From: Nitrospirota bacterium
GTDB lineage: Bacteria > Nitrospirota > UBA9217
DNA: 43,027 bases
Reading direction: 5' to 3'
NCBI GenBank assembly: GCA_020052615.1
Contig: JAGVOT010000038.1
Location: 1 to 43,027, forward strand
In this document: piece after piece, positions 32,686 through 40,943 of the stretch
Numbering within the stretch: the stretch's first letter is position 1
How the letters are laid out: each line of letters begins with the position of its first letter
Position numbers and translations under genes: made by a program
The notes under the pieces: generated by a model
Seen by the model: only the letters and a program-made list of their open reading frames with translations
Told to the model about the DNA's origin: nothing
Databases searched by the model: none

Positions 32686-34920
32686 TCAGCTCAATCCCAG
32701 CAATCTTCCGCCCTGATATATCCCAAATGCCACGACCCACGCCAATACCATCTGGTATGCGAAAGCGATGCCGAACCACTTCCACGTCCCGAATTCCTGC
32801 TTCATGGCGATGGCTACGACCACGCAAGGCATATACAGCAGGACGAATGTGATGAACGCATAGGCGCTGAGGGGGGTAAACTGGTCTTTGATCACTTCAC
32901 GCAACGGCGAGCGTTCCTCCTGTTCATTCAATGATTCCTGCGCGGTAATGCTTGAGATTCCGATCCCGGAAACAACGTTTACGGCTGAGTCACGGATAGC
33001 GCCAATAAAGCTCGTACCGACCTCTTTCGCATCCTCTGCAAATGTCGGGATGTTTTTCTTTTCTTCCTCTGCCTTCGGCACATAGATCTCACCCATGGTG
33101 CCGACCACGATCTCTTTTGCAATGAGGCCCGATACCAGAGAAGATGCCGCTTCCCAAGTGCCGAATCCAAGCGGCTCTAATACCGGCGCGATCACCTGCC
33201 CCATTCTGCCGAGGTAGGAGTCCTTTCTCTGCTCCACTCCCCAAGGTAGATTCAGAAGAAACCAGACGAGGATCGAAACCGCGAGAATATACGTTCCTGC
33301 TTTGATAAGGAAGTGCTTGCCTTTTTCCCAGGTATGGATCATCAGGCTCCGAAATGACGGCATGCGGTAGGGCGGAAGCTCCATGATGAACATGGGCGCA
33401 TCGCCTTTGAACAGCGTCCTTTTGAAGATAATGCCCATCAGCACGGCAAGGGCGATCCCCATGACATAGAGCGACCAGAGGACCGTTCCGGCATAGGCGC
33501 TGAAGAATACCCCTATGAACACGACGTACACGGGGAGGCGTGCGCCGCAGGACATGAGCGGTATGAGCAGCGCCGTCAAGGCCTTGTCCCGCTGATTTTC
33601 GAGCGTCCGCGTGGCATATACCGCGGGGACGTTGCACCCGAAGCCCAGGAGCATGGGGATAAAGGATTTCCCGTGCAGGCCCATGGCGTGCATTGCCCGG
33701 TCCATCACGAACGCGGCCCGCGCCATGTATCCGCTGCCCTCCAGGAAGGTGATAAAGAACATCATCGCGAAAATGACCGGCACGAAGACCAGCACGAATC
33801 CGACGCCGGCGATCACACCGTCGGTTGCGAGCGAGACCATCCAGTCTGATGCGCCCACGAATCCGAGCAGGACTTCCATCCACCGCTTGAAGGGTCCTGC
33901 CGTCATGGCATCGATCCAATCGACGAACGGCGTTGATACATCAAAGGTCAGCTTGAACATGAGCCACATGGCTGCTAAAAATATGGGAATGCCGAGAAAA
34001 CGGTTCAATACGATTCGGTCGATTTTTTCGGTCAGCTCTTTCTTTTTCGATTCAGGCTTGCGGAGCACCTCCCGGGTCAATCCGGCCGCCTGCGCATACC
34101 GCGCATCGGCCATCAGTGTCTCCATATCCGACTCATGTACCTCCGCCAAATGCGCGGTAGCGTGCTTAACAATTGCATCGATACCGCCTAGATTGACTTC
34201 GCTCAAAACCCGTTCATCGCCCTCCGTGATCTTGAATGCCAGCCAGCGTTTGGGATACCGTTCAACAAGTCCGTGATGAGCGCCGATGACCGCCTTTTCC
34301 ACAGCCGCTGCCGCCGCTTCGAGGTCTTCACCGTAGCGCAGTTCCTTGGGACGGCGCGCCGGATCAGCAGCCGCTTCCAGCGCCGCATCCAGAAGATCCT
34401 GAAGGCCGACCTTCTTCGTGGCCACGGTCGGGATAATGGTCATCCCAAGCATCTGCTCCATGGCTTTTACGTCGATCCGGTAGCCCTTCTGCTCCGCCTC
34501 GTCGTAGATGTTCAGCGCCATGACCATCGGGATTCCCAGTTCCATGAGCTGGACCGTAAGATACAGGTTGCGCTCGAGGTTCGTTGCGTCCACGACATTG
34601 ATGATAACGTCGGGCCGCTCGTGCACCAGATAATCCCGCGCTATGATCTCCTCCTGCGTATAGGGGCTCAGGCTGTAGGTTCCGGGCAGGTCCACGAGCT
34701 TGACCTCTTTCCCATCAAACGAGAACAAAGCTTCTTTTTTCTCCACAGTAACGCCTGGCCAGTTGCCCACATGGAGTCGGGTCCCTGCAAGGGCATTAAT
34801 GAGCGTCGACTTCCCGGAGTTCGGATTTCCCGCCACTGCGACAGTTACGGACCTTTTTGCAGCGCCAAGACCGAGACCCGAGCTCGTTTCAGAATTCAAT
34901 TCCGCCACGTCTACGCTCAT
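32686..34920 (-). CDS. feoB: Ferrous iron transport GTPase/permease FeoB
   Basis: Encodes 744 aa. The N-terminal G domain has G1 GNPNSGKST (31-39), G3 DLPGTYSLSPYT and G4-like ALNIYDEAE. A helical regulatory region follows, then about 8-10 membrane segments with Gate motifs, including GFGCNVPAVYATRT and the second Gate LMSCGARLPVYV with a Cys. It imports Fe2+ across the inner membrane. Its ATG overlaps the feoA stop (ATGA), giving translational coupling. Controlled by the Fur-overlapped promoter upstream of the operon. Confidence 0.97.
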   Translation of the reverse strand: MSVDVAELNSETSSGLGLGAAKRSVTVAVAGNPNSGKSTLINALAGTRLHVGNWPGVTVEKKEALFSFDGKEVKLVDLPGTYSLSPYTQEEIIARDYLVHERPDVIINVVDATNLERNLYLTVQLMELGIPMVMALNIYDEAEQKGYRIDVKAMEQMLGMTIIPTVATKKVGLQDLLDAALEAAADPARRPKELRYGEDLEAAAAAVEKAVIGAHHGLVERYPKRWLAFKITEGDERVLSEVNLGGIDAIVKHATAHLAEVHESDMETLMADARYAQAAGLTREVLRKPESKKKELTEKIDRIVLNRFLGIPIFLAAMWLMFKLTFDVSTPFVDWIDAMTAGPFKRWMEVLLGFVGASDWMVSLATDGVIAGVGFVLVFVPVIFAMMFFITFLEGSGYMARAAFVMDRAMHAMGLHGKSFIPMLLGFGCNVPAVYATRTLENQRDKALTALLIPLMSCGARLPVYVVFIGVFFSAYAGTVLWSLYVMGIALAVLMGIIFKRTLFKGDAPMFIMELPPYRMPSFRSLMIHTWEKGKHFLIKAGTYILAVSILVWFLLNLPWGVEQRKDSYLGRMGQVIAPVLEPLGFGTWEAASSLVSGLIAKEIVVGTMGEIYVPKAEEEKKNIPTFAEDAKEVGTSFIGAIRDSAVNVVSGIGISSITAQESLNEQEERSPLREVIKDQFTPLSAYAFITFVLLYMPCVVVAIAMKQEFGTWKWFGIAFAYQMVLAWVVAFGIYQGGRLLGLS

Positions 34921-35144
34921 TTCACCACCTCAACCGCTATGCCTTCGGCCTCTCTTTTCCTGAGCGAAAGCTGATAATTCTTGATCGTCACCTCGATGGG
35001 GTCTCCCAGCGGCGCGATCTTTTCCACCTGCACCTCTTCGCCGACGAGAAGGCCCATGTCCATCAGTCTGCGCTTGAGCGGACCGAGAGCGCCCATTTTC
35101 GTGATTGTTCCCTTTTCACCGGGCTTCAGCATTGCCAGATTCAT
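34917..35144 (-). CDS. feoA: FeoA family protein, second copy
   Basis: Encodes 75 aa from ATG 35144, which overlaps the first feoA stop (ATGA); its own stop overlaps the feoB start. SH3-like FeoA domain with LKPGEKGTITKMGALGPLKR, RLMDMGLLVGEEVQVEK and an IEVTIKNYQLSLRKREAEGI end. It is a canonical FeoA, thought to interact with FeoB in the cytoplasm. Confidence 0.93.
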   Translation of the reverse strand: MNLAMLKPGEKGTITKMGALGPLKRRLMDMGLLVGEEVQVEKIAPLGDPIEVTIKNYQLSLRKREAEGIAVEVVK

Positions 35145-35410
35145 TTCTCCGACCTCCGTACCAGTATTTTCATCGCGATCCCGCGTCCCATGGCGATCCG
35201 CGACTCGTCCACCTTGAGCAGGATCGGCCCGCGACCCCCGTTGCTCAAGACCTCCACTATCTTCCCGACGCGAACTCCCATGTCCTCGATGCGGTCCTGA
35301 CAACTTCGCTGCGAATTGCTTCCGACAGATGTTAAAACGCATCTTTTATCTTCCCGCACTTCCATGATCTCAGCGCGCTCCTCCGTTCCCAATAGTCCCA
35401 GCGGTATCAT
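35141..35410 (-). CDS. feoA: FeoA family protein, first copy
   Basis: Encodes 89 aa from ATG 35410 with GGAGG seven bases upstream; ATG 35434 would overlap the previous gene. FeoA-like domain with IEDMGVRVGKIVEVL and ILLKVDESRIAMGRGIAMKI. It has a longer N-terminal segment with two Cys residues (KRCVLTSV, QRSCQDR) that the second copy lacks. Double FeoA plus FeoB is known in other anaerobes. The Cys residues could bind metal, which is inference. Confidence 0.9.
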   Translation of the reverse strand: MIPLGLLGTEERAEIMEVREDKRCVLTSVGSNSQRSCQDRIEDMGVRVGKIVEVLSNGGRGPILLKVDESRIAMGRGIAMKILVRRSEK

Positions 35411-35421
35411 CTGTATGCCTC

Positions 35422-36216
35422 CTACAGTCTCCACGTGATCCCCGCAAGGATGGTGGTGTCCGTTTCTGGTTTGTTCAGGGCCTTCTTTATGCCAAGGTCG
35501 ATATCAAGGTTGTCGGTAATCGAGTAAATGAACCCGGCCAGAGCAAAAGCGGGATCTGTATCTGAAGTTCTGTCCGGGTTCCGCTCCATGCCGACATTTA
35601 CCGCCAGGTTTAAGTTACTGACAACCTCCACCTGCGATGCAACAGAGACATGCCAGATGTCCTTTCTGTTGGCGTCCTCGTCAGCCTGGAGTTTATATTC
35701 GTTGCGCATGTAACCGACGTTCACATGGAACGCCCAGGGCTCCGCTTCCCTGGTCGCGATAACGAAAGCGCTGTAGGATATTCTGCCGCTACCGAGCCCT
35801 TTTTCCTCGTCGCCGGTCGGAAGACTTACTCCAGGCTTCACGGCGAAGCTCCATCCGTCCTTTTCATGGACCCGCGCTTTAAGTTCAATGGACATATCTG
35901 TGGCCCCCCGCACCGCCGTGGTGGCTCCCGTGTCTTCAACCCTTACAGAAGCATAAGGAAGGCCGAACACGAGGTCCATGGTATTGCTTAGTCCGTAGGA
36001 CAGGAAAGGAGTAGTCGGCACTTCCAGACCTTTCTCTGTGACCCCGTTTTCCTTCTCAATCCCGTACTGGCCGATGAATTCGAGCTGCGCCCTCCCCTTG
36101 CCCTGCGTTCCCGTATCGTCAGTGATAAGCGGATGGGCGGCGAAAGCCCTTCCCGAGACAAAGAGCGACATCATTAACCCGATTAACAAAACCGCTGTCC
36201 GAACCATTCCGATCAT
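35422..36216 (-). CDS. Outer-membrane beta-barrel protein in feo operon
   Basis: Encodes 264 aa. The signal peptide ends at SGRAFAAHP (about residue 27). The rest alternates short amphipathic strands (YGLSNTMDLVFGLPYASVRV, IWHVSVASQVEVVSNLNLAV) and ends in ITWRL, an outer-membrane barrel signature. It resembles the MetA/phenol-pathway transporter-like barrel family. GGGGGG precedes ATG 36216. It is the first gene after the Fur-controlled promoter, so it may let ferrous iron or a metal complex through the outer membrane; this is inferred. Confidence 0.8.
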   Translation of the reverse strand: MIGMVRTAVLLIGLMMSLFVSGRAFAAHPLITDDTGTQGKGRAQLEFIGQYGIEKENGVTEKGLEVPTTPFLSYGLSNTMDLVFGLPYASVRVEDTGATTAVRGATDMSIELKARVHEKDGWSFAVKPGVSLPTGDEEKGLGSGRISYSAFVIATREAEPWAFHVNVGYMRNEYKLQADEDANRKDIWHVSVASQVEVVSNLNLAVNVGMERNPDRTSDTDPAFALAGFIYSITDNLDIDLGIKKALNKPETDTTILAGITWRL

Positions 36217-36318
36217 TTATCCCCCCTTTACTTTATGTTTATGCCGTTGAATCAATATGTTAACGTATGTGAATTCAGTAATTATTTTTCACTATTTGTC
36301 GAAATACCAGCCGTCATA

Positions 36319-36347
36319 TTTATACAGATAATGATTTTCATTATCAA
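36319..36347 (-). promoter_or_regulatory. feo operon promoter with overlapping Fur box
   Basis: On the minus strand, TTGATA (36347-36342), 17-nt spacer, TATAAA (36324-36319). The spacer and part of the -35 are covered by GATAATGATTTTCATTATC (36327-36345), a near-perfect 19-bp Fur box. Iron-loaded Fur should block polymerase binding here. Confidence 0.85.
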
Positions 36348-36456
36348 TAGGAACTCTGATAAAAGGGCCGCTTTTTTGATCAGCGACCCTCGTATGCCCG
36401 CTTAATATCTCAGTGCGGAACGCGGTTCTTACTGTCTCGCGCTCTAAATCCCTGCC

Positions 36457-36909
36457 CTAGAGAGCAATTCTCTGCTTCCGCTGCTGGCACTTTGCGCACA
36501 GTCCATAGAGCTCCAGTTTATGGCTTTGAACCTTAAATCCATTTTTACTGGCCACATCCTGCTGCAGTGCTTCTATTCCCTCATTCTCAAATTCGATGAT
36601 TGAACCACAACCGGTGCAGATCAGGTGGTCGTGGTGAGCATTTGGCTTCTTGTATTCAAAGCGAGTAAAGCCATCTTCAAACCTGCGCTCCTCTGCGAGC
36701 CCGGCTTTTGCCAGTAGCTTTAAGGTGCGGTATATTGTTGCATATCCAATACTTGGGTGTGTTTTCCTTACGCGGGCGTACAGTTCCTCCGCGCTCAGAT
36801 GCTTTCCGACCTCAATGAATGCCTTAAGTATTGCATCCCGCTGACTCGTGGACCTGAGCCCCTGAGTTGCAAGGTATTCAGACAATTGAAGGCCAGCTGT
36901 TTTCTTCAT
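36457..36909 (-). CDS. fur: Ferric uptake regulator, Fur family
   Basis: Encodes 150 aa, the usual Fur length. The winged helix includes LRSTSQRDAIL and SIGYATIYRTLKLLAKAGL. The metal sites are HHDHLICTGCGSIIEF and CAKCQQRK, giving two CxxC zinc pairs. It should repress iron genes with Fe2+ as co-repressor. A Fur box overlaps its start region (36914-36932), indicating self-regulation, and a second lies in the feo promoter. PerR or Zur identity is less likely given the Feo neighbours. Confidence 0.93.
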   Translation of the reverse strand: MKKTAGLQLSEYLATQGLRSTSQRDAILKAFIEVGKHLSAEELYARVRKTHPSIGYATIYRTLKLLAKAGLAEERRFEDGFTRFEYKKPNAHHDHLICTGCGSIIEFENEGIEALQQDVASKNGFKVQSHKLELYGLCAKCQQRKQRIAL

Positions 36910-36913
36910 GTTT

Positions 36914-36932
36914 GATATTGATTTCCATTATC
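36914..36932 (-). promoter_or_regulatory. Fur box upstream of fur
   Basis: GATATTGATTTCCATTATC matches the 19-bp Fur consensus (GATAATGATAATCATTATC) with four differences. It lies 4 nt before the fur ATG. A short dyad GGGATG/CATCCC follows at about 36937-36955. Confidence 0.75.
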
Positions 36933-37072
36933 AACAGGGATGATATTACCATCCCTGATTATTGCTGTCAAGATATTTTCTCATTTCTATATATTTTCGT
37001 AAACTCTTTGGCTGCCGAAACGCCTTCTGTTCCTCCGCGTTTTTTTTTGCGATTATTGATATGACCATGATT

Positions 37073-38046
37073 CTATTCATGACCATTACCTTCATAAGCT
37101 TTATTCTTCATATCTAAAAGTCCCCTGCTGAACAGTTCAATCGCCATGCACCTGATGGCTTTCTTAGATCCCCTCAGCACTGGCGACAATTCAGCAAACG
37201 CCCGCTGTAACCATTTCTCCTGCTCTGGATTCGGGAGTGCATCGAATGCCTCCTCTTCAGCCTTTCTTTTTGCCGCATCAGCTCTCTGCCTCAGCTCCAT
37301 TGCTTCTTTTGCCATTCGTTCGTTTTCAGCACGTTCATGATACGGGACATAACCAAGCGGCGTAATGACACCTTTCGAGAGCCCGCTGGCCAGAATCGCA
37401 ACAGGATTATTGACCACTTATCGCTCTGTCTGTATGTCGCTATGAGCATGTCGAGCGCATTTAATACGTAATCGCGTCCGTATTTCGCAATGAACCTCTT
37501 CAACGATTGTTCGTCGATATTTTGAAAAGGAGTACCTGTAACGAGATTTTTTATATCGTTGACAACAGCGTTCGCAGTTGTTGTATCTTGTCTTTTTATA
37601 CTTGTTTTTGTTGTAGCTCTCTGTGAGCTACCGGGTAGTTCAAGGTGAGCCAAGGGGGGTAGCTCCCGGTGAGCTACCCCCCTTATGATACCCTTCTTTC
37701 CGCCGGGTCCGCACAGGTGATAGATATTACAGCCACCGCTCCCCTTCCCTGATTCGACCACTAAGAATCTTTTTTTGATGAGGCAAGTAAGCGTGCGTTT
37801 GACCGTAGCAACGGATACAGAGGCTTTCCTGGCTATCGTTTTATGAGACGGCCAGATACTTTCGCAGTTGGCCCGTGACTTGAGCACGATGTAAATAAGC
37901 TTGTCGCCGGCACTGAGATCGCCGCGATCGAACAGCCAGTTCTCGACGACGGTGAACTTATTCGTGTGATCGATGATGAGGCTTTGATTATCCCCTGAAT
38001 GTACAGGTGGAGGCTTGCGCTCGACCGTCTTCCCCATTGTTCTCAA
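37073..38046 (-). pseudogene. Replication-initiator-like HTH protein, frameshifted
   Basis: Two overlapping frames on the minus strand look like one protein. The first (38046 to 37291) encodes a winged helix-turn-helix domain (FDRGDLSAGDKLIYIVL, SIWPSHKTIARKASVSVATV), as in RepA-like initiators. It continues to RQSDKWS near 37415, after which the sense changes. The second frame (37417 to 37073) then continues sensibly: NNPVAILASGLSKGVITPLGY, followed by a charged helix. A one-base shift near 37415 would join them. AT-richer than most genes in the window; likely part of a plasmid-like or integrative element. A sequencing error or real frameshifting cannot be excluded. Confidence 0.65.
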
Positions 38047-38127
38047 TTTCGTTCTCCCGATGAGGCGTCACGGATCTCATTCTGCACGAATTGACATGGC
38101 GTCGTTCGCCCGAGCCCAATTGTTCCA

Positions 38128-38147
38128 TTGTGCAGTGATTGTGCAGT
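38128..38147 (+). repeat. TTGTGCAGT direct repeat, 11-bp spacing
   Basis: Two exact copies of TTGTGCAGT (38128-38136 and 38139-38147) one helical turn apart. A similar pair, TGTGCTGT at 38418-38425 and 38429-38436, lies on the other side of the tRNA fragment. These resemble arm-type sites for a recombinase, which is inference. Confidence 0.45.
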
Positions 38148-38264
38148 AGAGGGCGGGAACAGGCGGTAAAATACGGAAAACCCCTGCTCCGTCCTGTGCG
38201 CTAAGAGTATGAAATAGCAAGGAAAGGGAAAGGCGGGGAACGAATGCGGATTTCAGGGTTTACC

Positions 38265-38371
38265 CTGGCAGTCTTGGGGTCAGGGGTCGCAGGCCGGATT
38301 TATCGGCCACCATAGGGGCTGGCCTCCTGTGGAAGCGAAGCGCGCGAGATTCCCCCTCAGCTCCACCAAGA
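38265..38371 (+). other. Split 3' tRNA-Ala copy, candidate attachment-site remnant
   Basis: Positions 38265-38287 equal tRNA-Ala positions 31637-31659 (anticodon loop to start of T arm). Positions 38351-38371 equal 31664-31684 (end of T arm, acceptor strand, CCA and three more bases). The two halves are separated by 63 nt that replace TCGA of the T loop. No acceptor 5' strand or D arm precedes it. Orientation is the same as the intact tRNA, as expected for direct att repeats of an integrated element. Confidence 0.8.
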
Positions 38372-38379
38372 ATTTCAAT

Positions 38380-38408
38380 GGGTTGACCTACACCGGTCAG
38401 CCCTTTTT
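38380..38408 (+). terminator. Terminator after the tRNA fragment
   Basis: GGGTTGACC (38380-38388) pairs with GGTCAGCCC (38395-38403; one G-T pair), followed by TTTTT. Confidence 0.75.
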
Positions 38409-38497
38409 CGTTTCAACTGTGCTGTATTTGTGCTGTTGAATTTGTCCAGAGTCTTGTACTCGAGTGATCTGAACGGTTTTTCGCAGCAAGAATTACA

Positions 38498-38528
38498 AAG
38501 GGTTAGCTATGAGAGCTAATCCTTTTTT
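38498..38528 (+). terminator. Second terminator hairpin
   Basis: AAGGGTTAGCT (38498-38508) pairs with AGCTAATCCTT (38514-38524), then a T run. The bases before it (AAGAATTACAA) resemble those before the previous terminator (AAGAATTTCAA), suggesting a duplicated tRNA-downstream segment. Confidence 0.75.
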
Positions 38529-38898
38529 GCCTCGCTGCACTTTTTTTCCCGACCTGGACTCTTGTGCCCACCCCCTGCACAAATCATGAATCTTTGCCCC
38601 GCTTAGCTTTCGCACGCATTTTTGTTTCGGTTCCAAGTTTCTCTTGGCCGGGTAAAGACATTGCCGCAACACTCCAATGGGATAGCCCCATCTCCCGCCC
38701 TCCCATGCGCGTCGAAGACTCCCTCTCGTTGGGCACGATGCCCGCCAATGGATTTTGAGGAAACTATCCCGCCCCGAGGGGCGGGGACATCCATAGCGAT
38801 GCTGATTGGACGGAAAGGGTTTAGAGTTGGCAGGAATGCAAAGTAAGAGGTGACGAGCAATTTAATGAGACGATTAGGCGCTGATTATTCTGTGTTTA
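38529..38898. other. Gene-free stretch
   Basis: About 370 nt with no recognisable gene. Short open frames on both strands lack ribosome sites and any family resemblance. The only clear structure is a hairpin CCCGCCCC (38768-38775) with GGGGCGGG (38778-38785). Confidence 0.5.
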
Positions 38899-40158
38899 TC
38901 AGAACTCATATCGTATCTGCGTATATATGTTGTCGTTTTTTGCGAATTGTCCGAACTGGTTAAACGGCTTGTCGCCCCCGAATATGTTGCCGCCGAGCGC
39001 TATCCAGACCGAATCCGTAATATTGTATTTCACCTCCGGATTCAACATGTAGTCTCTGTCCGAAAGACCGTAGAATGCAAAAAAGGACAGCCTCAAGGTC
39101 TGATGAATCATGAATTGCGTTAAGCGAATGGAAGTCAGTTGATGCAAACGCTTCTCCTGCGGGAAACCGGACGGGAGGTTCTGAACATAGGCTGAATAAT
39201 CCTGCATGTACTCGCCGTAATACTGGAGTCCCAGCGTGAAGTCCTCCCACAATTGACGTTGATATCCGATAAGATACCGGGTTTGAGAGTTGGGAATCAT
39301 CGGGTCAATGCCGTGCCGGTCCTGGCGCGAATCGTAATAACCCGCCTCCAGACTCAGAACGCCGTCCAGAGCCCTGCCCTGAACGCTCGCGCCATATTCC
39401 GATAGCTCGGGATAGAAATAGGTGAGCTTTGTCGGCACCAGCGGATTGTCAGGCATTATCGAGGGCTGGCGCGAGAATCCTCGATAATAATACAGCGAGG
39501 CATCGTACCCGGCCACATCGCGGTATACGCGTAAGGCTGCCTCCGCTTTATGGAAGTCCTTGTATGGATCTTGTGTTTCCCTGTTCGAGATACCCGGCAT
39601 CGGATCGAACATCCAGAATTTATTCGGGTCAGGATACGTGTTCGGTTCAAAATAGGGGATGGCAATGAACTCGAAATTGGCAAACCCCGGATAGAATCCA
39701 AGCTTCGCTCCGTCAGTACCTTTTTTCAGATATTCCATGGGCCTGCCGGAGAAGAACGCTGCGAAGTCTTTCGGGAAGACATCATTGATGAACAGCAGGT
39801 CGCCGACGCCCCAGGTTATGACCTGCCTGCCGACCCGCGCATCCCATTTCTCGGATGTGTAGTCAGCGTATCCCTCCCGCAGTTCCATGATAGAATGCTT
39901 GTCGATGTTGTCATGAAATGCGTCGCCTTTGATGAACAGGCTGAACGCATCAGCAGCGGCTTCAAGCCTGAGCTGAGCTCGCTCCTCGGACCACTTGAAG
40001 TCCTTTCCGTCGGGATTGTCTTCCGCCGTATTCAGAGAATAATTTCCCTGCACAAAACCGTGGAGGGAAACATCCGCGGCCATAGCGGACATTGGCGGCA
40101 AAAGAAAGAATAAGCAGCAGGCAGCCAATGCCGGGATCTCCGTCCGCTTCCTGCTCAT
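38899..40158 (-). CDS. Outer-membrane beta-barrel protein (DUF1302-like)
   Basis: Encodes 419 aa. The signal peptide ends near AMAADVSLHG (about residue 28). The body has alternating amphipathic strands rich in Tyr and Phe and ends in YTQIRYEF, a terminal Phe typical of Bam-inserted barrels. GRQVITWGVGDLLFINDVFPKD resembles DUF1302-type proteins. Its start overlaps the stop of the LolA-like gene (ATGA). In other genomes such proteins accompany LolA-like proteins and RND exporters; here the partner is a YeeE transporter. Function unknown. Confidence 0.8.
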   Translation of the reverse strand: MSRKRTEIPALAACCLFFLLPPMSAMAADVSLHGFVQGNYSLNTAEDNPDGKDFKWSEERAQLRLEAAADAFSLFIKGDAFHDNIDKHSIMELREGYADYTSEKWDARVGRQVITWGVGDLLFINDVFPKDFAAFFSGRPMEYLKKGTDGAKLGFYPGFANFEFIAIPYFEPNTYPDPNKFWMFDPMPGISNRETQDPYKDFHKAEAALRVYRDVAGYDASLYYYRGFSRQPSIMPDNPLVPTKLTYFYPELSEYGASVQGRALDGVLSLEAGYYDSRQDRHGIDPMIPNSQTRYLIGYQRQLWEDFTLGLQYYGEYMQDYSAYVQNLPSGFPQEKRLHQLTSIRLTQFMIHQTLRLSFFAFYGLSDRDYMLNPEVKYNITDSVWIALGGNIFGGDKPFNQFGQFAKNDNIYTQIRYEF

Positions 40159-40943
40159 TCAATCCACCTCTTCGGCGGCTGTTTGAGATACCGTTCGGTG
40201 AACAGACTGTCCTCGATCCCGACGTTGTATTCCGCCTTGAGAAACGACACTTCGGTCATGTGCCCGCTCAGGAGGTTTTTCATCGATCTCTTCGTGATCG
40301 TCGGATGGCCCTTCACGTCCTTGATCTCGTCAGCGCTGAAAACCCTGTACAGTTCACCTTTCTTATCGTAATATTCCTCCTTCATCGGCAAAAAGGTCGT
40401 TTTGTCAATCCAAGAGAGCTTGTAGCTATATTCCATCTCCGCAGCCTTTGGTGTGCTTTTGATGACCGTGCAGTCGCGATCCCCGATCTTCTCATCCTTC
40501 ACGACTGCATGGGTGTCATCTTCCAGATTTCTGCCCGAGATGTCCTCATAGGTGAAATCGGAGCCTACGAAGCTCGACCTCTTGTCCTGCGCCGCGATCC
40601 GCCTGACCATATTGATGGCGGGCACGAAGAGCCACCGGTCGGCATCTTTGCCCGGATACTTGTAGACCATGAAGGTCATATTCCGCACGTCCGCCGGCTG
40701 GAAGAAATACATGAAATACTTCTGTTCGCCGCCCGGCTGGCCGAAGTTCTTTCTGAGCATCATCATCTCTCGCACCCGTTCCTGGCCGCCTTTGCTGATG
40801 AGCTTCATCATAACCCTGGCCTTGAAATCAGCGCCCGGATAGAGAAAAGCCGCCTGTGATTTTTTCATGGCCTCATCAGCTGTAATTGCGAGAGCATTCA
40901 AGGGAAGCAGCAGCAGCAGGACAAACACATATATACGGTTCAT
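40155..40943 (-). CDS. LolA-like outer-membrane lipoprotein-sorting protein
   Basis: Encodes 262 aa. Signal peptide (1-19, ALAITADE cleavage region). The body has the LolA-like half-barrel pattern: RVMMKLISKGGQERVREMMM, KYFMYFFQPADVRNMTFMVY, ADRWLFVPAINMVRRI, FVGSDFTYEDI. This matches the family annotated as outer membrane lipoprotein-sorting protein (often beside RND pumps). Start and stop overlap both neighbours by 4 nt, so all three are tightly coupled. It may carry a hydrophobic ligand across the periplasm. Confidence 0.87.
   Translation of the reverse strand: MNRIYVFVLLLLLPLNALAITADEAMKKSQAAFLYPGADFKARVMMKLISKGGQERVREMMMLRKNFGQPGGEQKYFMYFFQPADVRNMTFMVYKYPGKDADRWLFVPAINMVRRIAAQDKRSSFVGSDFTYEDISGRNLEDDTHAVVKDEKIGDRDCTVIKSTPKAAEMEYSYKLSWIDKTTFLPMKEEYYDKKGELYRVFSADEIKDVKGHPTITKRSMKNLLSGHMTEVSFLKAEYNVGIEDSLFTERYLKQPPKRWIE

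Noticed and set aside
37405-37425. Programmed -1 frameshift in the initiator-like gene
   Set aside because: No slippery heptamer of the X XXY YYZ type is seen at the junction; a simple indel or sequencing error is more likely.
38265-38371. Functional second tRNA-Ala or an intron-containing tRNA
   Set aside because: The acceptor 5' strand and D arm are missing, and the 63-nt interruption is in the T loop, not a known intron site.
38603-38860. Small frames on both strands in the gap before the barrel gene
   Set aside because: No ribosome site, no recognisable family, and the two strands are equally open.
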